From positions 496,001-560,000 of the forward strand of contig JAJJXM010000016.1 of assembly GCA_024516155.1 (NCBI GenBank): a stretch of DNA of 64,000 nucleotides, written 5' to 3'. Source of the stretch: Pyronema omphalodes (lineage: Eukaryota; Ascomycota; Pezizomycetes; Pezizales; Pyronemataceae). The translations under genes and the position numbers were made by a program. The notes below the pieces were generated by a model. The model did not search any database, had not been told where the DNA came from, and saw only the letters and a list, made by a program, of their open reading frames with translations. Shown here piece by piece: positions 35,776 through 49,232 of this stretch (position 1 is the stretch's first letter; every line of letters begins with the position of its first letter).

Positions 35776-38700
35776 AACCTTTACGCTGGATTTATGGAAG
35801 GGAAACTTACAGGATTATACAGATTTAAACAACGAGGATTATGAAGACGCATGAGTACGATACATCTTACGTATACGATTGGTTATAAAACGGGATGGAA
35901 AAAAGTAAATGGGCATATTTTTGGAGTCTGTATTTGCGAATGATGGATTCTTTTTTTCTTTTTTTTTTTTTTTTTTTTGGACAGGATGGGACAGGAGCAG
36001 TACAGAGCAGAGTGGCGTTATAGTGTTATAGTATTACACATCTTGCATTCATTCATGCACTCATTAATTCAGCATACATTCAAATCGTAGACCACATAGG
36101 CAGTGATTCTGCAAGAAATTCATTCTCCCCTTTTTTGGCGCCTTATATATGAAATGCAGCGGTATATAGCAGCGTTTGAATATGAGTATGCATCATATAT
36201 TACGAATTATCTAACAGTCACTTTCGCCCCTTATTTTCCAATCCTCAGCTCTTCGCAAAAGTTATCTAGAAACCATCACCCACATAATCCCGCAACCAAG
36301 TATCTACTACCAAAATCGCAAATCGACATATAAAAAAAAATCGTTTTAAGGGTGCCACAGGTAAAGTGGGTTAAGGGAAGGGGAGAAGGAAATAAGAGAG
36401 AGGCCTCATTAGGTGATTTCTGGCACTGAGATAGGATATATGTGGACTTTGCATTTCATTTATTACGCAAAAGCCTTTTATCCCGCATAAGCCTTTTTAT
36501 GCTTTAGATGGCTTGGTGGTATGATTAAAGTTAATTCAAATTTATATTGAATCAAATTTAAATTAAATCAAACTTATACATATACATGTGAAGAATCCCC
36601 TCCGCCATCTATGAACTTTTCCACGCCAGATCATATGATTCATAGCAATGAGTATCACTCAGTTACCTGGATTTCTATAAAAACTGAACTCTGGGGGGTT
36701 TTTTTTTGTAGGTATTATATGGGGGTATATATCAATGTGATAATGTGGTAAAATAAGGTTGGTTTGATTAAATTTTTAATCATACTCCGATCGAGGCCTT
36801 TAAAGCCTATGTAGGTAAAAGCAAATTGTTATAACCGGTTTTCCAGTCCTCAAAACCGAGAAGAAAATGAGGTTGGTGGAGTTAATGCAGGTCCAGGAGA
36901 TATAGGAGGGGAGTGATAGGTTATGATGGAGATGGTGGGGGCGATGCGTCTGGATGCGGCACACATGATGGAGATAATGGAACATGAGATAAGGTCAAAA
37001 CTGGGTTCCTAGCCAATGAATCGATGCATTAATGTACTTATGTGTACTGACAGGAAAACATAGTAGTTCTAATGAGTGCTCATCCATAATCCCCTATAAT
37101 AATCCATCCACCTCGTGTAATATGACGTTTTATTTCCCATCCATGCATCCATCCAAGTTTCAACCAATGACGATACCATCTCCATCATCCAAAAATGAGA
37201 CGCGTTTCCACATCTCACAACTAAAATCCCTGCAGTCAGTTGAGTGAGAAAAAAGAAATAAACAGGAATAAGCAAGGAAATTACTTTTTCTCCTTATTAT
37301 TTCCCTTATTTCCCCTCACACCATTCGCACCCTTCACATCCTTATCCCCTCCATACCCCTACGTTCCCTGTCAGGTTGCCATATCCTTACGGGCCCTAAT
37401 AGGCCCTATCATATTCTCATCTCACTGTTACACAATGCATCTGCAAGTCATCTGTCATCAAACGTTATGTACATAGCGGGAGGAATATGTAACAATAACA
37501 ACGGTCGGTACCGGTTGAAATAAGCATCACACATACATACATATAAGACAATTCCACCATCAATTTCGAATTCTTTAATTCCTGCCTAACACAACCTCCG
37601 CATCACAACAATTTCCACCGCTCGAAATCAGCATTCACACATAGACATTAACAATGTGACTGTCCAGGGTTGGTGAGTTCTACCCGTGGTAACATAGTTA
37701 CCCAGTGGTTTTTTCAAGGCTAGACGCAGTGTCACTGATAAGTGAAAACAGAAGCAACCAACGAATACTGAGACGGAGGGAAATATGTAATCAGAATTCA
37801 TGGAAGATAATTCAGATATTGGTACTCGTGTCTAAAATTCCTCTATACCAATATCTGAATTAACTTCCATAAATCTTCATTAGTTTCCTTAGTATTCGTC
37901 AGTTGCTGTTGTTTTCACTCGTCAGTCGCACTGCGGATGGCCTTGAAAGAACGTACTGTGGCAACTACGCTACCATGGGAGAACTCACCAACTCGTGACA
38001 ATCGCATCGTTAATGCCTGTATAAGAATGTTGGTATCAGAGGAAGGGAATGTCGACCTTATTTTATAGATGCCAACTGCAGTGTGAACGCCCTGCTACTT
38101 TCTCAAGCAGAACTGCGATGCCTTCAAGTAACAGAAACATTTAGAATGCCATCGACCTCAAAAAGCAATTTTTGACCACTGCGTAGTTCCTACCTCGCTT
38201 CGTTGTAATCCCTATTGGCTGCGGCACGATCCGGGTAACCTTATGTGGTTGCGAAGGTCGTCGAGATGCATCTGAGTTGCTTCTGCCAGGTTTTCGTTCG
38301 TGGTACAAAACCGCCATTGGTCATCACACCCTGGTTCGCTGATCTTTGCCGTTGGAGGGCAATAGGTGAACTAGAGATATAATTCTTTAGAATATGGTGC
38401 CAGATGCGGCGACATAATATGAGACCCTAAGGGTTAACGTCATTGCAATTCCCAGGCTTCCTATGTTTTCAGGCTCCCAGGGTTTCTCGGGCGACTCCAT
38501 GGACAACAAGATAAATAAAAACACATATAAATTTAATAAACCGCGAATAAACCGAAAATTATGACCCGATGATTTTCCATGAAACCGAAGAAATATGGCG
38601 ATGGTAATGAGAGTATTCCTAAAAGCATAAACATGGTGGATGTCAAGAAAAGAGGCCGGAATACACAAACAAAAAAACAAGTAATCAATTATTACACATC

Positions 38701-38892
38701 CAGTTTGTCCACCACTCGGTGCTCCATGAAACCCATGTTATACATAAAAAGAAAATACAATAATCACAATCTATGGGTGTTTTTCCCGCATAAAAATGAT
38801 ATAAAAAAGGACTTTGAAAACTTGGAGAAAAAAACCCAATAATAACCTTAAATGTACATTCAGTCAATAACTAATAAGCACGCAGGTTAAAC
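35776..38892. other. Intergenic region between convergent SprT and GH72 genes
   Basis: No gene supported. It contains a T run (35948-35979), AT-rich spacer, short tandem catacata-like tracts and the fold-back element at 37629-38033. 38040-38390 has mixed composition with no recognised feature. 3' UTRs of both neighbours fall at the two ends. Confidence 0.5.
37629..38033. mobile_element. Fold-back element: two ~195-bp inverted arms around a 21-nt loop
   Basis: 37629-37824 and 37846-38033 are imperfect inverted copies over nearly their full length. Anchors read the same in the left arm and in the reverse complement of the right arm: cattaac (37646), ttggtgagttct (37670), tttcaaggc (37713), cgcagtg (37727), gtgaaaaca (37743), cgaatact (37761), tggaag and aattcagatattggta (37809-37824). 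The loop is 37825-37845. There is no coding frame. Architecture fits a fold-back transposon or a large-palindrome MITE. No target duplication was established. Confidence 0.75.
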
Positions 38893-40720
38893 TTAAACAA
38901 CGACCATAGCAACTCCTCCGAAGAATGCCGCAACAACGGCAGAAGCAATTTTGTAACCAGCAAACTGGAAGGTGGGGACGATAGCAGAGGCATCAGAAGA
39001 ACCAGAGCTGCTAGTAGGCTGGGAAGTGACAGTTCCAGTTCCAGCAAGACCTCCAGCCTCCTGAACGATAGACTTGCAGTTGTCGGCAACGGCAGCAGCA
39101 CTATTGAGGGAGGCCTTTCCGTTGAAATCGCAAGCAGTAGCCATCGAGTTCTGGGACTTGTAGTACTATGTGGTTATTAGCAATTGTTTTTAGGACAAGG
39201 TATACATAGGTAACTTACGGCATCCATGGCCCAAGAGAGACGCTCAGAAGGGCTGCACATAGAGTAGGCTCCGTAGTTTCCAGTGGTTCCATTTCCGTTG
39301 ATACCAGTGCACTCAGTCTTTCCTCCACAGATGTAGCTGAAAAGACTACCGTAATCGGAGGGCTTGACACTGCTCTTTGCAGAACAAGAGAGGGCTCCAG
39401 TCATGCAGTTGCAGAGCGACTGGTTAGGAGTAGGAGGAAGGACCTTGGAAGCCATCCAGTCGGCATTCTCACTGGGGCAGGCAGAGAGCTTGGTGTTGGT
39501 GGGATTGTAAGAGCTCATGGAGACACCGGTGGGGTTAACGGAGGAAATCTGCTTCTTCAAGTTTTCAAAGTCTTGAAGCTTGGTAACCTCTCCATTCTTG
39601 ACCTGAACCAATCCTATGATATTGTTAAATTGCTGAAGCTGCTAATAAATCGGAATCAAACATACCGTATTCGTTGGCTTCCTGGAAGTACATGTATACA
39701 ATTCCACCAGACCAAACACCAGTCATCTGGTCACCGTAAATGGCCTTGACATCAGTGAACTGGCGGGGCTTGACCTCGTTACATCCATACTCTGCAAAAA
39801 AGACAGGAACGCTGTAGTTCTCGAACTCCTTGGTACGCTGATCGTAACCGGACTTGGTAAAAGAAGAGTCTCCACACCAAGAGTAGATGTTGTATCCCCA
39901 GAAGTCAATGGAGTTTTCGGTGGTGTCACAGTTGAAGTAATGAGCGAGGTTCAAACGGATGTCGGCGTCGTCGTTGGTGGCGTATCCAACGGGAATGGTA
40001 CGGTACTTCTTCTGCTTGATGTATGACTTCATGTCACGGACAGCAGCCTTAACGTAGGCAGAAGCAGCAGTGTTGTTCTTCTGGTTGGAAACCTCATTTC
40101 CAGCAAAGAATCCTATGACATTGCTGTAAGGTGCCAATGCATCAACGACTTTAGTGTAACGAGCATAGATAACATCATCCCACTGAGGAGTGTCACGGTT
40201 GATAGACGTGTTGGGCTCAGACAAGTCACTGACAACGTAGATGCCAGCATCCTGAAGAAGCTTCATACACTCATCGTGGTTCTTGGTGGGGTCAACGGCG
40301 TAAACACGAATAGTGTTGGTTCCGAGCTCTTTCAAGTAAGGAATATCACGCTTGCAAGAGTTGACATCGGCCAAAGGATCGATGTAGGTCTTGAGTCCTT
40401 GGAGGGACCCGTCAGCCTGGTAGGCAACTCCCTTAATGAAGCTGCGCACAAAGTACAATTAGCACATTGCATCGGCATCGGCATCGGTTGCAACCAACAA
40501 CCGCATTCGAGAACAATAGGATCTTACAATTGCTTTCCACTGGTTTTGTAGAAGAACTCTGTATTCCATATTCGTCAGCCAAGAGTCCGATACGCACGGT
40601 CCAAGAATTAAACATCGGGCGCCACTCACTGCTTCCCTTGATAACAATAGGGTCCAAGTCCGCTCCCGCGACAAGACTGACCACTGTCGCGGCTATGGTA
40701 GCTGCAAGCGTAAACTTCAT
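38893..40720 (-). CDS. GPI-anchored GH72 beta-1,3-glucanosyltransferase with X8/CBM43 domain (Gas/Gel family)
   Basis: Cuts beta-1,3-glucan and joins it to another chain, lengthening side chains at the outer plasma membrane and wall. Five exons: 40720-40630, 40558-40528, 40441-39666, 39613-39219, 39165-38893; introns 71, 86, 52 and 53 nt; 521 residues. Signal peptide about 1-19 ([19 protein letters not shown]). The 31-nt exon 2 restores [22 protein letters not shown]72 core: acid/base E157 in GNEVSN, nucleophile E258 in FAEYGCNE, close to the Gel1 positions. The X8 Cys-rich module runs from [10 protein letters not shown] to ATACDFNG. A Ser/Gly-rich spacer ([14 protein letters not shown]) and a hydrophobic tail ending GGVAMVVV form the GPI signal. 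The X8 module puts it in the GH72-plus (Gas1/Gas2/Gel2-like) branch. It is transcribed away from FKS1, which starts 12.5 kb off. Confidence 0.95.
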
Positions 40721-43379
40721 GTTATTTCGTGATGCCGAGATTTACTACTGGCGTCTGGTCCGTATAGATATTTCCTACTTTGGAGATGGATTGCTTCGTT
40801 CGCGTCTTGGTATCGCGGCAGAACAGTTTATCGGGCGTCTCGGCGCAGATTTTGGATCCGTTCGCGGATATGTCAAATATTTGGTTGAATGGACGATGAG
40901 AATTGAAAGGTAGCAAGTGTTAACGAGTGTGGAGGTTTAAAGAATGACGGGCGTAAGGAACAGGAATTGGAGATGTTGTGCAAATAGGAGAGGAAGTGGT
41001 CGAGGTAATAACGGTGTCACAGAAGGGGTCGATAGAAATAGCAAAGGGTAGAAAGAGGGTGGAGGGATGTGGAAGTTACGGCCCCATATTTTGTGGAAAG
41101 TCCGAAGCACAACGGATCCAGCACAACACCGAACTTACAGGATGAATGATCTTTTCTTCTTTACACTCCGCCGCTGGTCCCCGCCAGAGATTTGATCTAA
41201 TCTATCTAACCCACCCTCCTGACTGGTGCAGATTGCTGATTTTCCACGGATACTGCCCCTTCAAGCTTCGGTCGCTGGGGGAGGGAATCCTGCCTGAGAT
41301 TCATTCGTGAGATCAGCGAGAGGGAGGATCTGAGGTGGCCGCGTAAGACGGCGACACACACCGAATATCCGGCACCAGAACAGCAAGCGCCTACTGCTTC
41401 AGACGGATATGTGCGGGAGAAATTGAAACAGTTACCATTCCGGGTTACTATGTTTGAGGCTTGAATTGGACGGTTTTGTGATTATTATGGGCGTTGTGGC
41501 ACTTGATGTGGTAATTCTAGGCAATTTGTGCACTGTTTTGGGTACATATCATGGTCAATTTTGGGGATAACTAATACAAATTCCTAGTGATATTTGTTTC
41601 AGGAATTGCACGCACAGAACCGCTGTATGTAAGCTGTAAGCTGTAACGCGCTCGACTGCGGAGCTCTGCGTCTTGGTCTGCGTCTCGAAGCTTGACTGAA
41701 ATGCTTGTATAGGTTCCTGCATGAGAACCTGGTACAGTCAAAATACTAAAACCTCCAATGGAATTGCGATATTCAGATTTTCGTAACAAAAATGAAAACA
41801 CGCCCCACAGCCCGCAGGACTCTCCGAGTAAAATAACTTCTTCTCCGCGAAAACTACGACAGCCTTGGTGTTAGCCTTTTCTTTATGGAGATTTAATCGG
41901 CGACCGCGGGGTAAAACCCTCTTCTCCTTCCTGATCTTGTTTGGATATAAAGGGGCTCGAGCTCCCCAGGTACCGTTGTCGTGTTTGTTTTGATCTGCCC
42001 TTCTCGGAAGGAAGCGTACCCGGCGACCACAACGGCAGTGCTGACAGGTGGTGGCTTGATGGGTTCTACCAAGTTTGGTAAGGCCAGGCAATAAAAGCCG
42101 GCAAACTTGAAGCTCGAAGATTGCAAACTGCTTGCATAAAACCTCATCTATCTGCATAAGATCTCAACCCTCCCAATTCCTCCCCTCTATCGACCGGTCA
42201 TTAAAACCAGCACTCCATATACACTCAACAATCAATAAATCCAGCTGTAGTTTCCATTTTCCATAACATCGTCCAAATTCCAATCTCCAGCTAGAAGGAA
42301 GCCTCACAACAACTCTCCAACATCGACAAAAACTCCGCCTCACTGATGAGTAAACAACAAACACCTCGGGAGGCCATCCATCCACAGCGGAGCGGAAGGC
42401 AAAAAAACCCCCCATCCACAAACAGCACCATTCAGAGGTCAAAGCCAAAAAAAAAAAATCTCTAATTAAAGCCCATTTTTAACATAACTAATCGATAAAA
42501 AAAACACCGTGGGCGAAAAGGAAAAAAAATTAGAATTGTTATCATACATATCATGATTTTTTTAGTTCTGATACATAATAATCTCCGTCCGCCGATTGAC
42601 GCGTAAACACACAGACTCGCCGAAAGCTTTGACAGACAAGTTCAACCTCGTCACTTCCCGCTTTCCCCGGGTCTAAGAACAAAATTACACGGGCCTTTAT
42701 GGGTCGTCATACATACATACCTCACAGACAGGTCAATAAGGACACGGGAAAAATCATACGGAATATGAGAGCCCGGAGTCCAGAGTCCAGACGGCACACG
42801 ATATGAGTTATGTACCCAAGACCACACCAGTCACCAGATGAGGTGATTACTGTACATACCTCATACCCGATACCTCATAACCCATACCCCATACCGATAG
42901 AAATCAATAATACAGTCACCAAACAGCAGCCATTAAATAATCCGATAACCGATAGGCTTTTTCAGGACAGAGACAATTCTTCTCGCACCATAGAGGAAAA
43001 AGCCGGGTTCGATTATGCATTTATGCATTTATTCGTTTATTTATTTTCGATTATACATACATATGTATGCATAGCGGTTCCTGAAGCTGAATAAGCTCTC
43101 GCTTGATAGGCTGGATGGCTGGCTGCTGCTATGTAGGACCGGAATGCTTCTGGCTTCTGGCTTCGGGCTCGGGGTTCGGCGGTTTTTGTTGGTTTGCGTC
43201 TCGTCTACATCGATGAACGGGGACGGGGACGGGGATTTGCATCGGCGTCGGTGCGGAATGGAGTTGGGAGAGGCGATGGTCCTTAAAGACTAAATCCACA
43301 AAGTTACGAGCGAGAGAGGAGAGGCGGGTGCTCGCTTGTGAGTGGCGAGCGGCGAGCGGTGAGTGGTGACATTAGGACT

Positions 43380-43431
43380 AATAAAAGCAGCCAATAAAAA
43401 CAGCCAATAAAAGCAGCCAATAAAAGCAGCC
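43380..43431 (+). repeat. 13-bp tandem repeat (AATAAAAGCAGCC), four copies
   Basis: Copies start at 43380, 43393, 43406 and 43419; the second has one G-to-A change. A looser ttgtgaga repeat lies nearby at 43660-43706. Confidence 0.9.
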
Positions 43432-46400
43432 GTTTAGAGCAGAGTGAGAAAGAATGAGAAGGATGGCATATATTGAAATTTAGAAGAAAGGGATAAAGAC
43501 ATAAAAAGAGATAAATAAAGAAAGAGAGCCAGATGCAGATGTAGATGCAGATGCAGGTGGTTCATGCCAGAAATATTGAGGAGGGTATGGGTTTTTTATA
43601 TCGAATTTTGACAGAGTTTGTTGGGGCTTTGGAGGATCTTTGTAAGGACTTTGTTAAGGTTTGTGAGATTTTGTGAGACCTTTGTGAGATTTTGTGAGAT
43701 CTTTGTGGGGACATTGTCGGACTTCGTCAGGCCTATCAATTCATTGCCAAGTCCAAAACCATTATCAAGACCACCGTAAAAACCTTCTGCTACTCAAAGA
43801 ACCAAAGAACAAAAGAACAAAAGGAGGCTGGCCGCTGGCCACTGGCTGGTGGTGTGGTATGAAGACGAAGGCTGGGTTGGTGGGTAAGAACCAAGGCTAT
43901 GAAATGAGCTGTAAAACTCGGGAGTCGGAGCTGTATCTGTATCTAACATCCGTAGATCCCTTAAAGCTACCTCAAAGCTATGTATTTACCACGGTAACAA
44001 GCATAAAATCACTCTCTCCCAAAGCCTACTGCTTGTTTCTGATTGCTGGACAAAGTAGTAAATCTGCACTGTACCTGGGGTGCTAAACAGCTCCGTGCCT
44101 ATCAATATGATATTCATTATCTATTACAGATTGCCACGAAGAATGAAATGGTGCTGTAGTTCATGTCTATCCTGATGATCCTGATCATCCATCGCAAAGA
44201 TCAGCATGGTGTATGTGCGGATGTCTGGTGGATGGTGGATGGTATGTATATGTGTGGTATATGTATGGGTATCTAAAAAAAGCTCCTCACTATACATACC
44301 AGGCTTAAGCATGTCTCGCCGAAGATGTATGTATGTAAATCCTCCGAGGAAGTCCGATGAAAGTTCCACGAAAGTTTCCCGGGCGAAACCTACGCTTGAC
44401 GTCGGAGAAACCCATCCTCGGGTATATGTATCCATATGTACAACATATTCATGTTTTTGATTTGATTCAAATACATATGTATACATATTATATAGATGTT
44501 GAAGTTTATGTCCTACCACTGTGGATATTATTGATATGATATCTAATGAAGCGGCAAATTTCCAAGGCTTGAAGGCTTCCCAGGGCTCCCGAGTCCCCAA
44601 GGCTCGCCGCTCTAAGGCTCTAAGGCTCTAAATCAAGTCGCCACCACTCTAAGTTGAAGTTCCCCAGCGGCTCAGCCGATATACCGCCAAGCCTTTCCCG
44701 TGGGAGGCTACCCATGACCACCATACCCACCAGATCAGAAACAATCGGTGGGCCTCCTCTAACGGTGCCGATTATTCATAGCGCATTGTTTTAGCTTGTT
44801 ATTCATCAAGCCACCCGATAAATCGAAGATTTTAGTTGATTTTAGCTAGTTGATTTTAGCTAGTTGGGTTAGATTAGGTTATGCATTTTGGTTAGCTTGG
44901 ATGGTTAGTTACACTGTTACAGTACCCAGATGTACCCAGATATATATCCTTGGTTTGTCTAAGTTGGCTTAGATTGGATTGGTAGAGTGACTTTTTGGTA
45001 CGGCCGGGAATTCCGTTGAAGGCTTTGGGATCTTTAGCAGTGGCACTTTAATGATGTTTGAAGGTGTTGAAGTCTTCTTGAGGTACAAGTGGAAAGGCAT
45101 CTGGGATCCAGGATCCACAAAAAAGAAAATCGAAACTGGAGAAACTAGAAAGGTTCGGTACGGGAAGTTCCTATGTACCGAGGATTCGGTGTGTGTCTTG
45201 TGAGACGTGAAGGCCAGACAGGAATATGCAGAGTTTGAAAATGAACAAAAGGAACAAACCGAACGATGATATTGATCTGTAGATGTAATCTTCATGATGA
45301 TGATGATTATGGTGAGGATCATGATTAGCAAGATGAAATCATTCCGCTTTCTCCTGCGGTACATGCCGGCTGCTGCATTAATGATCGTCTTCGCCTTCTC
45401 GCTTCTTTCATCCGCGTTTCATCATTACCCAAGCCTGGAAGCTTTCGCAACACGCATGAAGTCAACTTCACCATTTTCATCCCTCACAAAAGGTCTCATG
45501 ATACATGACGTCTTCATCTCATCAATCTCAAACGTATCTTCAACTCACATATATAATTTCTGATCATAACATAAACCCCGTTAAGATCATACTTACGGCG
45601 CTGTATGTATCCCCAAATCCAAGAAATCGGCAATTCCGAAGTTCGTTGCAAAGCCTGCGAGATGCCTATGACGTCATGGATCTTTGAACTATGAAAGATA
45701 AAAATAGTATCAACACGCGTCATACTACATACAGATACAGAGAGATCGCAAATCTTCGCGTTGGCTAAAGAGAAGGAATGCATGAACGCATGAACGCAAT
45801 GACTGGAAAATCATGTCGTGATGAAGTATAGGTTTAATTGATGGATGGTGGGTTAGGCTATGGACTCGGGTATTTGGGTGCATACAGACATGAAAAAGAC
45901 GCGGGAGTGACATGGAGATGATGGGGGATGCAGTGAAAACAGACATCGTTTTCTTTTTGCGATGGTTCGGTTGTAGATGGAAAAGATATTGAACGATGGC
46001 ACACGTAGATCAGACAAGACAAGACAAGAACTCGGTAAAGTAAAAACACACTGCAGCAGAATTTCGCCGACCAACGAACCGAAGCCGAAACCGATACATC
46101 TTATAACAAGTTACATAAAAAAGAAAACTTCGGATGCATGTATGTATAAGCATACATAAGCATACATTCTCCACACACATAAATATTTTTAAGCTTAACT
46201 AGAAGTATCGTGGTAAATTCCTTCCGTTCCTGCAGAGCCGAGAACCGAGAATTATGAACCAAGAAATCTTGATATGGAACCATATGCCGTACAGTACGCA
46301 CATGCATACGCTTACGTTGATGACAAATCAAGAAGCTCAAGTATAGTGAACCGTACCATAGCAGCTAGCAGATAGCTAGAAAAAACCGAGCGAAACTATT

Positions 46401-48860
46401 TATGGTCAAAAAATGACGGGCGGTATGTATACAGTGCCATACAGAAGAATTTCGAGATTTTCTCCATCTTGACACCACAAAAAATGATATGTAGGATACG
46501 CTGTCAAGCTCTATGTATACAAAAAAGAATCGGGTATGACGTACATAACAGCTGGCTCATGATATAACATTAGACATGGTGTAATATTGTCTTCACGTGC
46601 CTTTGCGTGACTTGCAAGCTTTACCGAGAGCTTGGGATGTATAGGTTTTGAATCTCTGATTTTGTTTTCGATAGTTTGAACGGTAGAGATTTCCAAATAG
46701 AGTACGGCGGCGATACTACAGAAGAAATTTAATTGATGTACTCCAAGTACTCTACAGCGCCTATATACCGCATCTATAGTCAACAAAATTCATGCATAAA
46801 GTTCCGTATACTGTACAATATGCTGCGATACATAGACGAATGCATTCCTTTCCAAAGACCCATCGGAGCCACACGGGAAAAAAGAAACAGCATATCATAC
46901 AGTATCTTTATATACCTCCATCTCTATGCGCCAGCCGAGTCTTATTATTCTTCACCTACATATATGCACAACATACGTATTTTCCACCGTTCGGAGCGTT
47001 TAAAATAGGGGCGATGTTGTATGTATGTTTCATAAGCTTCTTACTGGCGTCTCTACTGTACGGCCATCGCACCTTCCACTTAGGTGTTTGTAGTGCTTGG
47101 CATGGGATACAGGCGTGCCACCATATGTTTAGTTCAGGGGGTTGCATTGGGTTGCATTGGGTTGCACTGGTGAAACATGAAACGCGAAACGCGGTACGCT
47201 GGACGGAGTTGCTTACGTACTTACCTTACATGCATAGTAAATGCATAATTGCATACATAGAAATCACAAACGCTCTTATGCACGGAGTATATAGGGGGAT
47301 ATTTCTACGTCGCTTATACATAGATAGATTGAATTGTTGGATTGAAATGTTGGATTGAATTGAGGAATGGATTGAATATATATGGCATTCGGTTTCTTGT
47401 TCTTATTTAATTTCGGGGGTATCAAAAGGGAAACAACTTCAAGCTTCAAGCAACCGGGGAGACAAATGGAAACGACGCATTTTTTGTGGCTGAATAAGCA
47501 GAGGCGAAAGCCATTTCAATGCTCACATGGATTTATGCACCGGCATTATTATTTCTGAAATCGCTGGAGATAAAAGAAATCAATAAACATATCAGTTAAG
47601 TACCGCATACTAGATACTGTATACTACATACCGCGGACTGTACTGTAGAGACCCATATACCTACTTCTCAGCTCAGGTCATGTCGGTTGTCGATTATCAA
47701 TGCATGCCGTGTATGTATTTGCTTCAAGCCAGCCTCTGCATATTGGGTATGTGTAAACTGGTAGCCTTTATGTACTCTACCCAGATACTTCACTGCCCCT
47801 CCCCTCTTAATGTAAGGTCCGATTTGAATCATCTAATATACAGACATAAAAAATGCCCACATACATAAAAACGCCTACAGAAAAAAAAAACACCTCAGAC
47901 AAGGCAAGTAAGGAGTTTCAGCCCAACAGAAAAGTGCAAGAAGACTCGCAATCTGTCAATCCATCTATCTATCGACCGTCTGTTTAGTTTCAGTTTCAGT
48001 CAAGGTTAGTTCAGATATGTCTGATTTTTAAGTTACGGGTTAGAGTTAACACCACGGGGCTTAGACATGTTACGGACGTTACGACGGGTGGAGTGTATAT
48101 ACAAGCAAGCAAGACAATCAGATAGAGACAAGCAAGACAAGTAAGAAAACCGGCCATCCATAACAAGCCGGCCATAACAAGCCAGCAGCCCTATAGGCTT
48201 GAGGGATTATGTATTGTAGAAACACACAAGTTTCCTGCCTTCTCTTCCCAAACACATTGGTTTTTCCTCACACTACATATGATCACAAATGGCTTGGAGG
48301 CTTTGTTTCTTACGATTTTTCACACCATTTTTTAACACTCAGACATCAACATCTTTTTTTGCACTTGCACTTACACTTGCCCTAGGAATCCCTATGTATA
48401 TTATATGCGGATATTTTAGGGGGTATTTATTGAGACCGTAGCTTCTGCTATTGGTCTGGTGGTCTGGTACTGCTCCCGTGGCAGGTTTCCGGGTTACAGT
48501 AAGTACTGTAGCTTGAAATGCCATCGATGAGTAGATCATATGCCTGGGTATTGTAAAATGTGTTTCGTAGGATCTGTAATGTGCGTGTGGAGGTGTAAAT
48601 AGAAGTGTATATGGAATACGTAGGCTGTAGCGGATCTCAAAAGTTGCGGGCTGGGGCTGCAACCTACAACCCGTAGACTACATCCTACATCTTTCGGCCC
48701 GTAACCTACGGCCCGTTACATGTGCAAGCTTGCTGCTACTGGGATTGATTGTATGTAACGTGGTGTGGGTACTAAGTTGAGTAGAATATAGAAGGATCGT
48801 TTACATGTACTATCTCCATCCCATATCCATATACACCTTAACATGCGCAGCTCTATCTCA

Positions 48861-49010
48861 CTCTCCATCCCCCTCTCCATCCCCCTCTCCATCCCCCTCT
48901 CCATCCCCCTCTCCATCCCCCTCTCCATCCCCCTCTCCACCCTCTTTCCAGCTCCATGCCCAGCTCCATCCCCCTCTCCATCCCCCTCTCCATCTCCCTC
49001 TCCATCCATT
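48861..49010 (+). repeat. CTCTCCATCCCC 12-mer minisatellite
   Basis: About six perfect copies from 48861, a degenerate middle (gctccatgcccagctc), then further copies to about 49010. Being a multiple of three, it opens repetitive frames on both strands; these are not genes. Confidence 0.9.
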
Positions 49011-49122
49011 CCGTGTTCAGATCATATCATACCACATAGCAAACACACTACATCCCAACAACACCCCAACACCCCAACAACATACCAACATCCGATTCCG
49101 GCCGGGTCTATAGGTACGATAT

Positions 49123-49232
49123 GTATAAGTATAAGTATAAGCATAAGTATAAGTATATTAGAGCTTAAAGTACTAAGCGTCTGAGTTCAACTTTGTGGAG
49201 GATATGGATATGGATATGGATATGGATATGGA
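49123..49232 (+). repeat. Hexamer microsatellites ATAAGT and GGATAT
   Basis: Two neighbouring 6-bp arrays: ataagt-type at 49123-49155 and ggatat at about 49199-49232. A shorter degenerate ggatat patch follows at 49270-49330. Confidence 0.85.

Noticed and set aside
43003..43018. gccgggttcgattatg, resembling a tRNA B box
   Set aside because: It deviates from the GGTTCGANTCC consensus, and no matching A box, acceptor stem or anticodon arm can be folded around it.
46792..47358. 188-codon plus frame in the 12.5-kb desert
   Set aside because: Low-complexity, Tyr/His/Ile-rich translation of atac-rich spacer with no family motif and no splice structure.
48716..49184. Repetitive Ser-Pro or Glu-Arg-Gly-Met frames on both strands
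   Set aside because: Direct products of the 12-mer minisatellite, whose length is a multiple of three.
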